DNA of 64,000 bases from Acidobacteriota bacterium. GTDB lineage: Bacteria; Acidobacteriota; Blastocatellia; Pyrinomonadales; Pyrinomonadaceae. The notes below the pieces were generated by a model. That model made no database searches and was not told the origin of the DNA. It saw nothing but the letters and a program-made list of their open reading frames with translations. Shown here piece after piece: positions 27,547-36,096 of the stretch. The position numbers and the translations under genes are program-made. How positions within the stretch are numbered: the stretch's first letter is position 1; each line of letters starts with the position of its first letter. The DNA lies in NCBI GenBank assembly GCA_025463135.1, contig JAOAPY010000024.1, positions 124,001 to 188,000 on the forward strand, in the 5' to 3' direction.

Positions 27547-28208
27547 GTCGCTCGCAGTTGTTGATCGATCACGTCATACCGGCGCGGAAAACGCGCGGCA
27601 AGTTCAGCATTGTGAGTAACCACCACCAGAATCGTCTGCTGTGCCTGGTGCAATTTCAACAGCAGAGAGGCCACAGCTTCCGCCGCGACATGATCCAGGT
27701 TGCCGGTTGGTTCGTCACATAACAGCAACTGTGGTTTCATGACCAGCGCCCGCGCCAACGCCACGCGTTGTTTCTCGCCGCCGGAAAGTTCGGCCGGACG
27801 ATGTTCAAGACGATCAATTAGCCCGACTTGCTCCACTAACTCGCGTGCACGTTTTTCGTAGTCATCCTTCGCCGCGGCAACCAGCGTCGGCGTCAAAACA
27901 TTTTCGATTACCGAGCATTGCGGCAGCAGGCAATGGTCCTGAAAGACAAAACCGATCTGCCGGTTTCGGAAGGCCGCCAGCTCTTTCTGTTTCAGTTGGA
28001 AAGGGTTCTGATTATCCAGGGTGACAGTGCCGCTCGTGGGCGGCTCCAGCGCGCCCATGATGTAGAGCAGCGTGCTTTTACCGCTTCCCGACGGACCCAT
28101 AATGGAAACCGCTTCGCCACGCGCCAGCGAAAGGGAAACGTCGCGAAGAATTTCGATCGTCCCGCTCGGCCCCGGATAACTCTTGGAAACGTTTTCGACC
28201 TTGAGCAC
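27537..28208 (-). CDS. ABC transporter ATP-binding protein, LolD/MacB type
   Basis: This 223-residue nucleotide-binding subunit has all core motifs: Walker [10 protein letters not shown] (about 39-47), a Q-loop in [15 protein letters not shown] (about 86-100), signature [15 protein letters not shown] (about 141-155), Walker [13 protein letters not shown] (about 161-172) and the switch His in [13 protein letters not shown] and LLPxxSVxENV mark the LolD/MacB/FtsE group that works with FtsX-type permeases. The stop codon lies within a family D repeat arm, so the final residues (ATGI) may have been set by repeat insertion. It precedes the permease gene by 104 bases and is probably co-transcribed with it. 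Confidence 0.95.
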   Translation of the reverse strand: MLKVENVSKSYPGPSGTIEILRDVSLSLARGEAVSIMGPSGSGKSTLLYIMGALEPPTSGTVTLDNQNPFQLKQKELAAFRNRQIGFVFQDHCLLPQCSVIENVLTPTLVAAAKDDYEKRARELVEQVGLIDRLEHRPAELSGGEKQRVALARALVMKPQLLLCDEPTGNLDHVAAEAVASLLLKLHQAQQTILVVVTHNAELAARFPRRYDVIDQQLRATGI

Positions 28209-28225
28209 TGAACCTCCAAAGCATC

Positions 28226-28360
28226 AGCCCACAGATTTACACTGATGACCACAGACGCAACTATTAGCGCGACGTCGACGTTCCTTAGTTCCTCGTAAAA
28301 CTTCTCCCGCCTTTGCGCTGATGTTCGGTCCAATCCGAGTAAGTCAGTGTTGGTCTGTGG
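28226..28360. repeat. Imperfect inverted repeat, family J (CCACAGATTTxCAC..GATGACCACAG)
   Basis: CAGCCCACAGATTTACACTG then ATGACCACAG (28226-28255) is partly complementary to TCAGTGTTGGTCTGTGGTCC (28343-28362). A related pair lies at 43335-43420. It fills the 158-bp gap between the glycosyltransferase and ABC ATPase genes. Confidence 0.65.
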
Positions 28361-28366
28361 TCCTAT

Positions 28367-29656
28367 TCAACTGCTCAGTACACTTTCGTAGGCTTCGAGC
28401 GCCCGGTCGGCCATCCGTGAAGCACTGTAGTGCTCGCGAACTTTGACCGCTCCAGTCGCGCCTAATTTCGCGGCGAGCGCCGGGTCACGATAGAGTTTCA
28501 GAAGCCCTTCGGCCACGCTTTGCGGATTGTCCGGCTCGACCAACAAGCCGCCGCCTGTCTTCTCAACGATTTCCGTGAAAGCCCCGCGTCGCGGCTGGAC
28601 CACGGGAACACCACAAGCCATCGCTTCGAGCAGAAAAATTCCCTTCGGCTCGTCGTAGGCGGCCGGTACGGAAAGCACATCGAGTCCCCGCAGAAAAAAA
28701 ATCTTCTCCTTGCGATCCAGCACACCGCGATAGCTAAACTCTGATTTGAGACCGGCCTTCGTCATCTCCTGCTCAATGTCGCCCAAATATTTCTGGTGTT
28801 CAGGGGCCATATAACCCGCCACTTCCAAACGTGCCTGAGGCAGATCACCACTCTTACGCAATATGCGGTAGGCCTCTGCCAGCACGTGCAGGCCTTTTTC
28901 CGGTGCGACGCGCGCGAAAAATCCAATAGTAAAAGGCCGCGAATCCTGACGACTCTTCTGCTCGTATCCCTGCAGGTTGATCCCCAGCGGCACTACACGG
29001 ATCTTTTCGCGCGGTATCGATAAATAGCCGGGCATGAATTCAGCGTAGTAATCGCTGACGGCGATGAAAGCATCGACATGTTTGACGTTAGCACGGATGA
29101 GATCGAGCGCTTCGCTCCGATAAGGCTCGAGTAACCCTTCGAGAAACAGATCCTCACCTTGCAGGGTGCAACACACCGGGCGGCCCAAAAGCTCCTTAAT
29201 CGGCTCAGCCAATGAAATCAGCAGCGTGTAAGGTAAGCTGACGATGTCAGGCGGTGGTTCATGCCTGAGCCAGTCGAGCATTTTAGTAATTTCTTTTTTT
29301 TGAAAGCCACCTGTTCCCTTCAACATCGAAACCGTCATTTCACCGAGCATCTTCGGGCTCGTTGAAATCGAATGCCGCGCAGCCATCTTCAACATGAACG
29401 TCGAGTCCCATAAGCCATCCAGCCAACTCGGTGTCGCGCGGAACATCGGCACATACTGCTCCAGGTAAACGCTGATGCCGCCAAAGAAGACTTTTTCTTT
29501 ACTAACGTTGGGTTCGTCGGTTCTGGTGGGTGTATACACCGGCATGAGGATGACGTCGTGGCCGCGCGCGAGTAACTCAGTCGCCAGCGCGTTGTCACGC
29601 AGGCAGCTGCCGCAATACATCTGGCCCGCCCCACCGGTGAGATAGAGTATCTTCAT
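28367..29656 (-). CDS. Glycosyltransferase family 4
   Basis: I place the start at the ATG at 29656 (MKILYLTGGAGQMYCGSCLR), four bases after the upstream stop codon and at the natural first beta strand of a GT-B fold. The protein has 429 residues. The acceptor domain has ELLARGHDVILMPVYTPT. The donor domain starts near residue 235 (FTIGFFARVAPEKGLHVLAE) and has the E-x7-E motif in EPKGIFLLEAMACGVPVV and the nucleotide-sugar loop AFTEIVEKTGGGLLVEPDN. These are retaining transferases that move a sugar from a nucleotide sugar to a lipid, glycan or small molecule. Its close coupling to the LuxC-like gene suggests an acyl-derived acceptor; that is inferred. Confidence 0.9.
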   Translation of the reverse strand: MKILYLTGGAGQMYCGSCLRDNALATELLARGHDVILMPVYTPTRTDEPNVSKEKVFFGGISVYLEQYVPMFRATPSWLDGLWDSTFMLKMAARHSISTSPKMLGEMTVSMLKGTGGFQKKEITKMLDWLRHEPPPDIVSLPYTLLISLAEPIKELLGRPVCCTLQGEDLFLEGLLEPYRSEALDLIRANVKHVDAFIAVSDYYAEFMPGYLSIPREKIRVVPLGINLQGYEQKSRQDSRPFTIGFFARVAPEKGLHVLAEAYRILRKSGDLPQARLEVAGYMAPEHQKYLGDIEQEMTKAGLKSEFSYRGVLDRKEKIFFLRGLDVLSVPAAYDEPKGIFLLEAMACGVPVVQPRRGAFTEIVEKTGGGLLVEPDNPQSVAEGLLKLYRDPALAAKLGATGAVKVREHYSASRMADRALEAYESVLSS

Positions 29657-29660
29657 CCGA

Positions 29661-31088
29661 TCATCCGGCCAGGGCCTGCTGAAAGGCGCGACGTCCGTAC
29701 AGGTGTTCAAAAAGATTGCCTTCGTGCGGCTGGTCCCAACTAAGGTGGTTCGTGGCCAACGGACCGATGTTCAAGCGATCAACGTTAGGTGCGGCCGCGA
29801 GTTTTTGAAGCAATTTGGGATTCGAAGTGATCGCCGTCACCACTAAACTCGGGCCCAGCGCCTCAGGAATCTGCTCCTGCTTGCAGTTAACTACACTGGC
29901 AAAAGGAAAAAGAAACTCTTTGTTCGCCAGCGAGTGTTCAGGACCATCGCATAGCACGATCGTTGGCAAAAGATAGGAACAGCCCTCCCAAATCGTCAGG
30001 CGTTCGCCGACGCGATACTCGGCCGTCACCTCGGTGGCGCCGGATTCGCCGAGACCCTGATCGATTAGTTGAGAAATCCGCGACGCTACATTCGCATCCG
30101 TAAATGGAGCGAGCTGAGCTTCCGGATCTTCGCTCGCGCGAGGTGCGATCTGTGCCAGGCGCCGGGCCAGAGCCGCGGCAATTTCGCGCCCGTGGGCCGG
30201 CACCCAAACACTTGAAGCATTCACGCACGAGCGCCCGCCATTCTCGACAATCGAAGCGACCATCACGTCCAGATATTTTTCCCAGTCGTCGATGCAGTCT
30301 TCACCGATAACCAACTTGCTGTAGCCGGGGCCATGAATCTCGAGGCGTGGATCGTTTTCCCAGAGGCTCGCAGTTGTAGTATCTCCGAAGATCATACCGC
30401 GCCCGCAGCTGCGCAGAATTTCCGCGCCGCCGGCATGATCGGCGGGATAGAAACTAAACGCCGCGCGCGGCGCTCCGGCGCGAATCAACGCCTGAATAAT
30501 TCTGTATGGCGTCCAGGGCTCGGCGCTCCCCGGTTTGAGCACCAGCGGTATTTTCAGCGGCACCGCCGGAATCCATAGTGAATGCACGCCCGGTGAATTA
30601 TTCGGCAGCACCACTCCCAACGATCTTGTGCGTGGAAAGAAACTCAGCGAATGCCCATTCACTTCGCCAAAGCCGCGATCCAATACATCCCAAGCCAGAT
30701 TTCTGGTCAAGCCATTAAGCACGTTTCCCATTTCGGCGAGCATGCTTTGAATCTTTTGCATGTTTCGCCGTCCCAGAACATGAGGCAGACCCGTGGTAGC
30801 CGAAACCTGCCGCACATAATCTTCCGGCGCTTGAAGATCGTCGCCGAGTGGCAGCGTGTCGTTGATGAAGTGATGGGCTGCGCGAGCGCAAATCTCAACC
30901 AACTCAGCAATGGAAAACCCGGCGAGCGCCGCCCGCCCGGTTTCCTGATTGCGCAGATCGCGACGTATCAAGCCAACATTGGCCTGACTGATCTCGACAA
31001 ACAATTCGCGCGTCCGGTGATGCGGCACACGGGCGAGATCCAGACTCTTGTAGGGTTCACCCTGGCGCAAGATTGGAATATGAAGCAT
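29661..31088 (-). CDS. Aldehyde dehydrogenase superfamily protein, LuxC-like acyl-CoA/acyl-protein reductase
   Basis: The protein has 475 residues, the usual LuxC size. The N-terminal 120 residues precede an ALDH-like core with SLGVVLPNNSPGVHSLWIPA (about 170-190), IPLVLKPGSAEPWTPYRII (cofactor domain, with the KPG motif) and the catalytic region IVENGGRSCVNASSVWVPAH, where the Cys is the expected nucleophile (about 288). DRLNIGPLATNHLSWDQPHE near the end fits an NAD(P) site. LuxC-type enzymes reduce activated fatty acyl groups to aldehydes. Four bases separate its stop from the glycosyltransferase start, and a LuxE-like ligase is encoded upstream. A generic aldehyde dehydrogenase remains possible. 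Confidence 0.72.
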   Translation of the reverse strand: MLHIPILRQGEPYKSLDLARVPHHRTRELFVEISQANVGLIRRDLRNQETGRAALAGFSIAELVEICARAAHHFINDTLPLGDDLQAPEDYVRQVSATTGLPHVLGRRNMQKIQSMLAEMGNVLNGLTRNLAWDVLDRGFGEVNGHSLSFFPRTRSLGVVLPNNSPGVHSLWIPAVPLKIPLVLKPGSAEPWTPYRIIQALIRAGAPRAAFSFYPADHAGGAEILRSCGRGMIFGDTTTASLWENDPRLEIHGPGYSKLVIGEDCIDDWEKYLDVMVASIVENGGRSCVNASSVWVPAHGREIAAALARRLAQIAPRASEDPEAQLAPFTDANVASRISQLIDQGLGESGATEVTAEYRVGERLTIWEGCSYLLPTIVLCDGPEHSLANKEFLFPFASVVNCKQEQIPEALGPSLVVTAITSNPKLLQKLAAAPNVDRLNIGPLATNHLSWDQPHEGNLFEHLYGRRAFQQALAG

Positions 31089-31093
31089 GAAGG

Positions 31094-31142
31094 TCTTTGG
31101 TCTTTGGTCTTTGGTCTTTGGTCTTTGGTCTTTGGTCTTTGG
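31094..31142. repeat. Tandem heptanucleotide array (TCTTTGG), seven units
   Basis: Seven perfect copies of TCTTTGG run from 31094 to 31142, starting six bases from the start codon of the LuxC-like gene (on its upstream side). The same unit occurs at 5800-5834. Copies this pure suggest recent expansion by slippage. No complementary CCAAAGA arm is seen nearby. Confidence 0.95.
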
Positions 31143-31154
31143 CCAGCGCGGTTA

Positions 31155-31234
31155 CTGGCGTTTAGAGTACCGCCTTCAGGCGGGTTTTTCTCCCGCTCAA
31201 ACTACCCGACTGAAGTCGGTACTCTAAACACCTG
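31155..31234. repeat. Inverted repeat, family D
   Basis: CTGGCGTTTAGAGTACCGCC then TTCAGGCGGG (31155-31184) pairs with CCCGACTGAAGTCGGTAC then TCTAAACACCTG (31205-31234), with a loop of 20 bases. It is the second copy of the repeat at 27450-27546, in the same gene cluster. Confidence 0.9.
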
Positions 31235-31249
31235 TAATCCGTCACAACT

Positions 31250-31277
31250 CTTTGCTCATTGCTCTTTGCCATTTGCC
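31250..31277. repeat. Short degenerate heptamer array at a gene end
   Basis: CTTTGCT, CATTGCT, CTTTGCC and ATTTGCC lie in 7-bp register immediately after the stop codon of the LuxE-like gene (on its 3' side). They resemble the degenerate CATTTCT array at 21426. Confidence 0.6.
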
Positions 31278-31278
31278 C

Positions 31279-32367
31279 TCAGTACACCCCTTCCACCACG
31301 GTCGTATTCAACTTCGAAAACGGACGGACATTGCGCACGCCATCCCAGGGATAAAGTTCGCAGGGTGGTTCCCTTTCGGCTTCGTCACGCTCCAGAAACC
31401 GCGGCATAAAGAATTCTTTGGTCAGAGTTGTCAGACGCACCCGGCCCGTCTCACCATAGTCGACCACCTGTTCAGTGTTTTCCGGATCGACCACTTCAAT
31501 CATGGCCCGCGGATGAGGTGGATAATAGATGATCGCGTAGTTGTCGGCCGCTGCGCGCGGCTTGTGCACCGCCAGCCCCATCAAGGTATTGCCATAGGTA
31601 GCCGCGAAGTAGGCGCCTTCCAATAATTCTTCGACGGCGAAGCGATGAAATTGCGGCGTCATCTCGGTGCCGCCACAAAACACTCCGGTGATGCCCAGTT
31701 TCTTGAGCGATACCTTTTCGCACAACGCTTCCAATAACTTTGGTGTCGTGAAAAGGCATTTGATGTTGTCGTGAGCGCGTAACTGCGTCAGTCCCTGCTC
31801 GATTACATGCTGCTTGTATTGCTCGGCCATCTTTGCCTGGCCCATCTTGATCAGCTTGATCACCCAGCGCGGATCCAGATCAACCATAAAACAGATGCCG
31901 CCGCGATACTGGGCCAGGTGTTCTACCGCCAGGCGCAGCCGCCGCGGCCCGGTTGGACCCAGTGACAACCAATCGGCGTCGCGCGGGAAAAACTCGTCGG
32001 GCAGCGTGTCACTGAACGCTTCATAGTCGATGCGAAAGTCTTCAATGCTGATACGCGATTTTGGCACGCCGGTGCTGCCCCCGGTCTCGAAAGTATAAAT
32101 CGGACGACCCGCGTAGCCCTTCGGCACCCAACGTCGCACATCGCGGCCACGTAGCCATTCATCTTCAAAAAAGCCGAAGCGATCGAGATCCATGTAAGTT
32201 TGAATCTCTTTACGCGGATCCCAATCAAGCCGGGCGGCATAGTCCAACCAGAAAGGACAGCCGGTGTCCGGATCAAAGTGCCATTGCACAACTTCACGCA
32301 CCCAGGCATCCAGTGACTCTCGCGATTTCGTTATGTTCTTTTCCAGAGTAATTTCCGTAGCTGACAT
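31279..32367 (-). CDS. LuxE-like acyl ligase (ANL/PaaK-related adenylating enzyme, short form)
   Basis: This 362-residue protein has the adenylate-forming P-loop in YTFETGGSTGVPKSRISIED (about residues 92-110). Later motifs include KCLFTTPKLLEALCEK, GVFCGGTEMTPQFHRFAVEE and AATYGNTLMG (the YG-T adenylate motif, about 255). It lacks the C-terminal lid domain of full-length CoA ligases. Its length matches LuxE acyl-protein synthetase, which activates a fatty acid as acyl-AMP and passes it to LuxC. The C-terminus (KLNTTVVEGVY) has no Cys like the acyl-accepting one of LuxE. It leads the cluster that continues with the LuxC-like reductase, 190 bases downstream. Relatives are sometimes labelled phenazine biosynthesis proteins, so the substrate is uncertain. 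Confidence 0.72.
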   Translation of the reverse strand: MSATEITLEKNITKSRESLDAWVREVVQWHFDPDTGCPFWLDYAARLDWDPRKEIQTYMDLDRFGFFEDEWLRGRDVRRWVPKGYAGRPIYTFETGGSTGVPKSRISIEDFRIDYEAFSDTLPDEFFPRDADWLSLGPTGPRRLRLAVEHLAQYRGGICFMVDLDPRWVIKLIKMGQAKMAEQYKQHVIEQGLTQLRAHDNIKCLFTTPKLLEALCEKVSLKKLGITGVFCGGTEMTPQFHRFAVEELLEGAYFAATYGNTLMGLAVHKPRAAADNYAIIYYPPHPRAMIEVVDPENTEQVVDYGETGRVRLTTLTKEFFMPRFLERDEAEREPPCELYPWDGVRNVRPFSKLNTTVVEGVY

Positions 32368-32550
32368 TTTTCTGTTGCTGAAAAAGGATTGATATTGATT
32401 TTACGTAAAGATACCAGAGGAAGTTTTCAAAACATAACGATTGCTGAGATACAGTGGGGTTTGCCGTGGACTGTGAGTGAATCGAGCGAGTGTCTTACGC
32501 CTTCGGCGTACCCGTAACCCCCAAGGTTCAGATAGTTACTCTTACACAGA

Positions 32551-32577
32551 ACCATGGGCGGGACGCCCGTGCCACGA
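32551..32577. repeat. Short GC-rich repeat (GGGCGGGACGCCCGTGCCAC)
   Basis: ATGGGCGGGACGCCCGTGCC then ACG forms a small hairpin next to the stop codon of the racemase-like gene. Related copies lie at 33343-33366 (just before the racemase-like gene) and 47872-47911, with a partial one at 49262. The rest of the 32368-32580 spacer shows no gene. Confidence 0.65.
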
Positions 32578-32580
32578 TTA

Positions 32581-33282
32581 TTACGAAAGAAGCTCAGTCA
32601 CGATTGCATTCACGTGAATTTGACTGGTATCCAAAAAAACAATGCCCGCGTCTTGGACCGCTTCCGCCGTCAGAATCAAGGGTAGTTCCGTCCCGCCCAG
32701 AATCACACCATCGATACCTTCATGTGCTTTCATACGCGCAACGATCTGCAGCAATCGAGCGCGCGTCCCAGGTAGAAAGGTTCCGAGTATCAACTCTCGC
32801 ATGTACTTTTCATGAATATAGTTCTGTTCATCTGCTTCCGGCAGACAGATCGTGATTCCCTTTCTGGAAAAGACCTCAGGATAAAAACGTCCACGCATCG
32901 TGAAGCGCGTGCCCAACAGAGCGAGCCGCCGCAACCCCTGCGCCTCAGCGGCAGCGCAGGCGGCCTCGACTATGCTGATGAGAGGAATCGCTGACCTACT
33001 CGAGATTTCCTCAAACACCAGGTGCGGAGTGTTTGAGGAAAGAACTCCAAAGTCAGCACCGGCGCGCGCCAGCTTTTCTACCTCAGCGACTATATATTCG
33101 GTGAGAGCGACCAGGTCATTTCCCTCGACGAAGGCAATCACCTTCGTCAGATTAATACTATTGATGATGATCGAGGGATAACTTCCATCCTGCTGCGCCT
33201 TCCTATAGGCGTCGATGAGCAGACGGTAGTAGGCAATAGTTGACTCGGGTGCAATGCCGCCGATTATGCCAACAGTTTTCAT
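32581..33282 (-). CDS. Aspartate/glutamate racemase family protein lacking both usual catalytic cysteines
   Basis: This 233-residue protein starts MKTVGIIGGIAPESTIAYYR, the classic Asp/Glu racemase opening. The two catalytic positions differ: the first block reads LSSNTPHLVF where many members have CNTxH, and the second reads VILGGTELPLIL where GCTE is usual. The lineage motifs LLGTRFTMRGRFY, NYIHEKYMRELI and SIVEAACAAAE are intact, so the fold should be preserved. Two-base racemisation needs both thiols, so the protein may have another activity or be a binding protein. It stands alone, with the MacB-type permease gene upstream on the same strand. Confidence 0.82.
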   Translation of the reverse strand: MKTVGIIGGIAPESTIAYYRLLIDAYRKAQQDGSYPSIIINSINLTKVIAFVEGNDLVALTEYIVAEVEKLARAGADFGVLSSNTPHLVFEEISSRSAIPLISIVEAACAAAEAQGLRRLALLGTRFTMRGRFYPEVFSRKGITICLPEADEQNYIHEKYMRELILGTFLPGTRARLLQIVARMKAHEGIDGVILGGTELPLILTAEAVQDAGIVFLDTSQIHVNAIVTELLS

Positions 33283-33372
33283 AGCGAATTCCTTGCCGCA
33301 TCGGAACTCTTATTGCAGCGAGCGTGTCTCTTCGGCGTGGAATCACGGGAGGACGCCCGTGCCACACTGGTT

Positions 33373-35793
33373 CTAACTATTTCGCAACGCCACCATCGGA
33401 TCCACCTTCGACGCCCGGCGCGCGGGCAGATAGCTGGCCAACAGGGCGACAATAGTAAGCAGCAACGATATGCCTGCAAACGTAAGCGGGTCGACTGCGC
33501 TTACTCCAAAAAGCAAGCTGGCCATAACTCGAGTTAACGCAAAGGCCGACAGCAATCCTACGCCGACGCCGATAGCCGCTAATTTTGCGCCGTCACGCAA
33601 TACCATCTGCAAAACGTCTACGGCTCTCGCTCCCATGGCGAGGCGAATCCCGATTTCGTGCGTGCGCTGTGTCACTAAATAAGCCATCACGCCGTAAATT
33701 CCCACGGCCGCCAGGAGCGCCGCCAACACCGCGAACAGGACCAGCAGCGACATACTGAGCCGGCGCTGCGCGAGCGAGTTGGAAACAATCTCTTCCATCG
33801 TCTGCACCTGCGAGATGGGAATGTTTTTGTCCAGCGATCGCAGCGTGCCGCGTATGCCGGGGACCAGACTTTTCGGATCGCCATTGGTGCGCACCACCAG
33901 AGAAATGTTGCGCAGGGCATTCGGATAAGGGTTCTGCACCATGGGGACGTACATTGCGGGATTCGTGTCGGCATCCAGAGACGCCAGCTTTACGTCGCCG
34001 ACCACGCCGATGATCTCCCGCCAACGGTTCGGCTCGGGATAGACCTGAATGCGCTCGCCCAGTGGATGTCCATCGGGAAAGAAGCGTGCGGCCATCGTCT
34101 TATTAATGATGACAACATCCGGGGCTGCTTTCATTTCTCGATCGGTAAAGTCGCGCCCCTCGAACACCGGGATTCCCATGCTACGAAAGTAGTCCTGGCT
34201 GATGGCCCGATAATCGACAGTCGGTGCGTTTTCAGGAGGCACAGGTCTGCTCTGAATCGTAAAGCCGGTCGACGCATTAAAGCCCACCATCGGCACGCGA
34301 ATGGCGCCCGCCGCAGTTTCAACGCCCGGCACGGTCCTGATTTCGGTGAGCAGCCGATCATAAAACGCAGCTTGTTTCGGGATGTCGGGATAACTCTCCG
34401 TAGGCAGTCCAATGCCAATCGTCAACACGCCTTTGGGATTGAAGCCGGGCGCCACCCGGTTCAGGGAAAAGAAACTTCTCAGCATTAGCCCTGCCGCCAC
34501 CAGCAAGACCAACGCAATCGCCACTTCCGATATCACCATCAAGCTGAGCAGTCTCTGATGCACAACACTTGCGGTCATACCCCGCCTGCCTTCTCTCAGC
34601 GCGTTGGTCGTTTGCTTGCTCGAGCGCAAGGCCGGTATTAGTCCGAACAAAACGCCGGTAACCAGCGAGACCACGGCGGTGAAGCCCAGCACTCGAAGAT
34701 TGATTCCAATTTCAGCAGCGCGCGGAATGCTATTGGCACTGATGCCGACCAGGGCCGGCACGCCCACTAACGCCACCAGCAACCCCAATGTGCCACCCAC
34801 TAAACTCAACAATACGCTTTCGATAATCATTTGCCGGACCAACTGCAGTCGCGTGGCGCCCAACGCGGCACGAATCGCAAATTCGGTGCGCCGCCCCGCC
34901 GCTCGTGCCAACAGGAGGTTTGCGACGTTGGCGCAGGCGATTAGCAGAACGCAACCGACCGCCGCCAACAGCATTATGAGTGCCGGCCGCACGGGGCCAA
35001 CGACCTGATCGTGAAGCGGCAAGACGTAATAGCCGGCGCCCGTATTCTCAATGGGATACTGCTGAGCGAGGCGGACACCAAGGGCATCCATGTCCGCGCG
35101 CGCGGCGGCGAGTGTTATGCCAGGCTTCAGTCTGCCAATCAGGCGCAGGAAAGCCTGACCGCGCAGAATTTCTTTTGGTTGAAATACCAGAGGGACATAG
35201 ACCTTCGTTTCCGGATTGGGAAAATAAATACCGGGGGGCAGTACGCCGACAATCGTGCAGCTCTTACCGTCGACAGTAAGCTGACGACCAATCACGCCCT
35301 GGTCCGCGCCATAGCGCTGCTGCCAGAGGCTGTGACCAATCATCACGACCGGCCCGGCTCCAGGCTGATCTTCTCCACTCAGGAAATCACGACCGATTAA
35401 CGGCTGAACTTTGAGGAGCGAGAAGAGGTTAGCCGAAACCCGTGCACCGCCGGTGCGCTCAGGCTGATCTCCATCGGTAAGAATCATTTGCTGGGTTCTG
35501 AGCGCCGCAATCTGCTCAAACACTCGGTTCTGCTCTTTCAAGTCAATGAGGTTCGGCACCGACTCAGGCAGTTGATCTGTTTTCGTCGCCAGGCTGGTTT
35601 TCCAGATCGTCACTAACTCGTTCACATTTCCATAAGGCAATGGCGCCAGTAGCACCGCATTCACCACGCTGAATATCGCCGTGTTGAAGCCGATGCCCAG
35701 CGCCAGCGTGACCAGCGCCACGACCGTGAATAATGGCCGCTTGCATAAACCCCGAGCTCCATAGCGAATTTCCTGTAGTAAGTTGTCAATCAT
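33373..35793 (-). CDS. MacB/FtsX-type ABC permease of the acidobacterial duplicated type (ADOP-like)
   Basis: This 806-residue protein opens with [20 protein letters not shown], the usual start of this family. The first helix ([20 protein letters not shown]) leads into a MacB-type periplasmic domain (about 50-240). FtsX helices follow at about 270-430 ([40 protein letters not shown]). A second periplasmic domain and a C-terminal FtsX block complete it ([39 protein letters not shown], ending [15 protein letters not shown]). No ATPase gene is adjacent, as is common for these orphan permeases. Acidobacterial genomes carry many copies; substrates are unknown. Confidence 0.92.
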   Translation of the reverse strand: MIDNLLQEIRYGARGLCKRPLFTVVALVTLALGIGFNTAIFSVVNAVLLAPLPYGNVNELVTIWKTSLATKTDQLPESVPNLIDLKEQNRVFEQIAALRTQQMILTDGDQPERTGGARVSANLFSLLKVQPLIGRDFLSGEDQPGAGPVVMIGHSLWQQRYGADQGVIGRQLTVDGKSCTIVGVLPPGIYFPNPETKVYVPLVFQPKEILRGQAFLRLIGRLKPGITLAAARADMDALGVRLAQQYPIENTGAGYYVLPLHDQVVGPVRPALIMLLAAVGCVLLIACANVANLLLARAAGRRTEFAIRAALGATRLQLVRQMIIESVLLSLVGGTLGLLVALVGVPALVGISANSIPRAAEIGINLRVLGFTAVVSLVTGVLFGLIPALRSSKQTTNALREGRRGMTASVVHQRLLSLMVISEVAIALVLLVAAGLMLRSFFSLNRVAPGFNPKGVLTIGIGLPTESYPDIPKQAAFYDRLLTEIRTVPGVETAAGAIRVPMVGFNASTGFTIQSRPVPPENAPTVDYRAISQDYFRSMGIPVFEGRDFTDREMKAAPDVVIINKTMAARFFPDGHPLGERIQVYPEPNRWREIIGVVGDVKLASLDADTNPAMYVPMVQNPYPNALRNISLVVRTNGDPKSLVPGIRGTLRSLDKNIPISQVQTMEEIVSNSLAQRRLSMSLLVLFAVLAALLAAVGIYGVMAYLVTQRTHEIGIRLAMGARAVDVLQMVLRDGAKLAAIGVGVGLLSAFALTRVMASLLFGVSAVDPLTFAGISLLLTIVALLASYLPARRASKVDPMVALRNS

Positions 35794-35865
35794 TCTTTCC
35801 TCCTCTGTTCGAGTGCCGGCCTTCGCTCACGTTTGAACCTTCAATTCCAATGCGTCCAGTTTGTC

Positions 35866-36096
35866 TCAGCGAAAGTGTTCCGACATCTCAAAGCAATCTC
35901 CCGGCGCCAGCAAAACGCCGTGCACCGCGAGTGCGCGACAAAACGCGCGCGCGTCGCTGCCATCCCTGAGCCAGGGAAAACTCGTTAGCCCGCCGCGCGG
36001 ACGTACCCAGCCAAGGTCATCGTCGTGTTCTGTGGTGAATTGATCGAGCAGTGCAAGCTTAGTTTCCAATTCCGTTTCAGACAGTTTTATCTGCAT
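35866..36096 (-). pseudogene. C-terminal remnant of a class I/II aminotransferase
   Basis: A 76-codon frame reads LGWVRPRGGLTSFPWLRDG, ARAFCRALAVHGVLLAPGDC and FEMSEHFR, then stops. This matches the small-domain end of PLP aminotransferases, in which HFR is normally followed by an LGFG-type strand. Both the large domain with its Schiff-base Lys and the final strand are missing. The frame overlaps the end of the intact class V aminotransferase gene by 20 bases, so transcription may continue into it. I read it as the scar of a deletion; a retained small protein is less likely. Confidence 0.65.
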
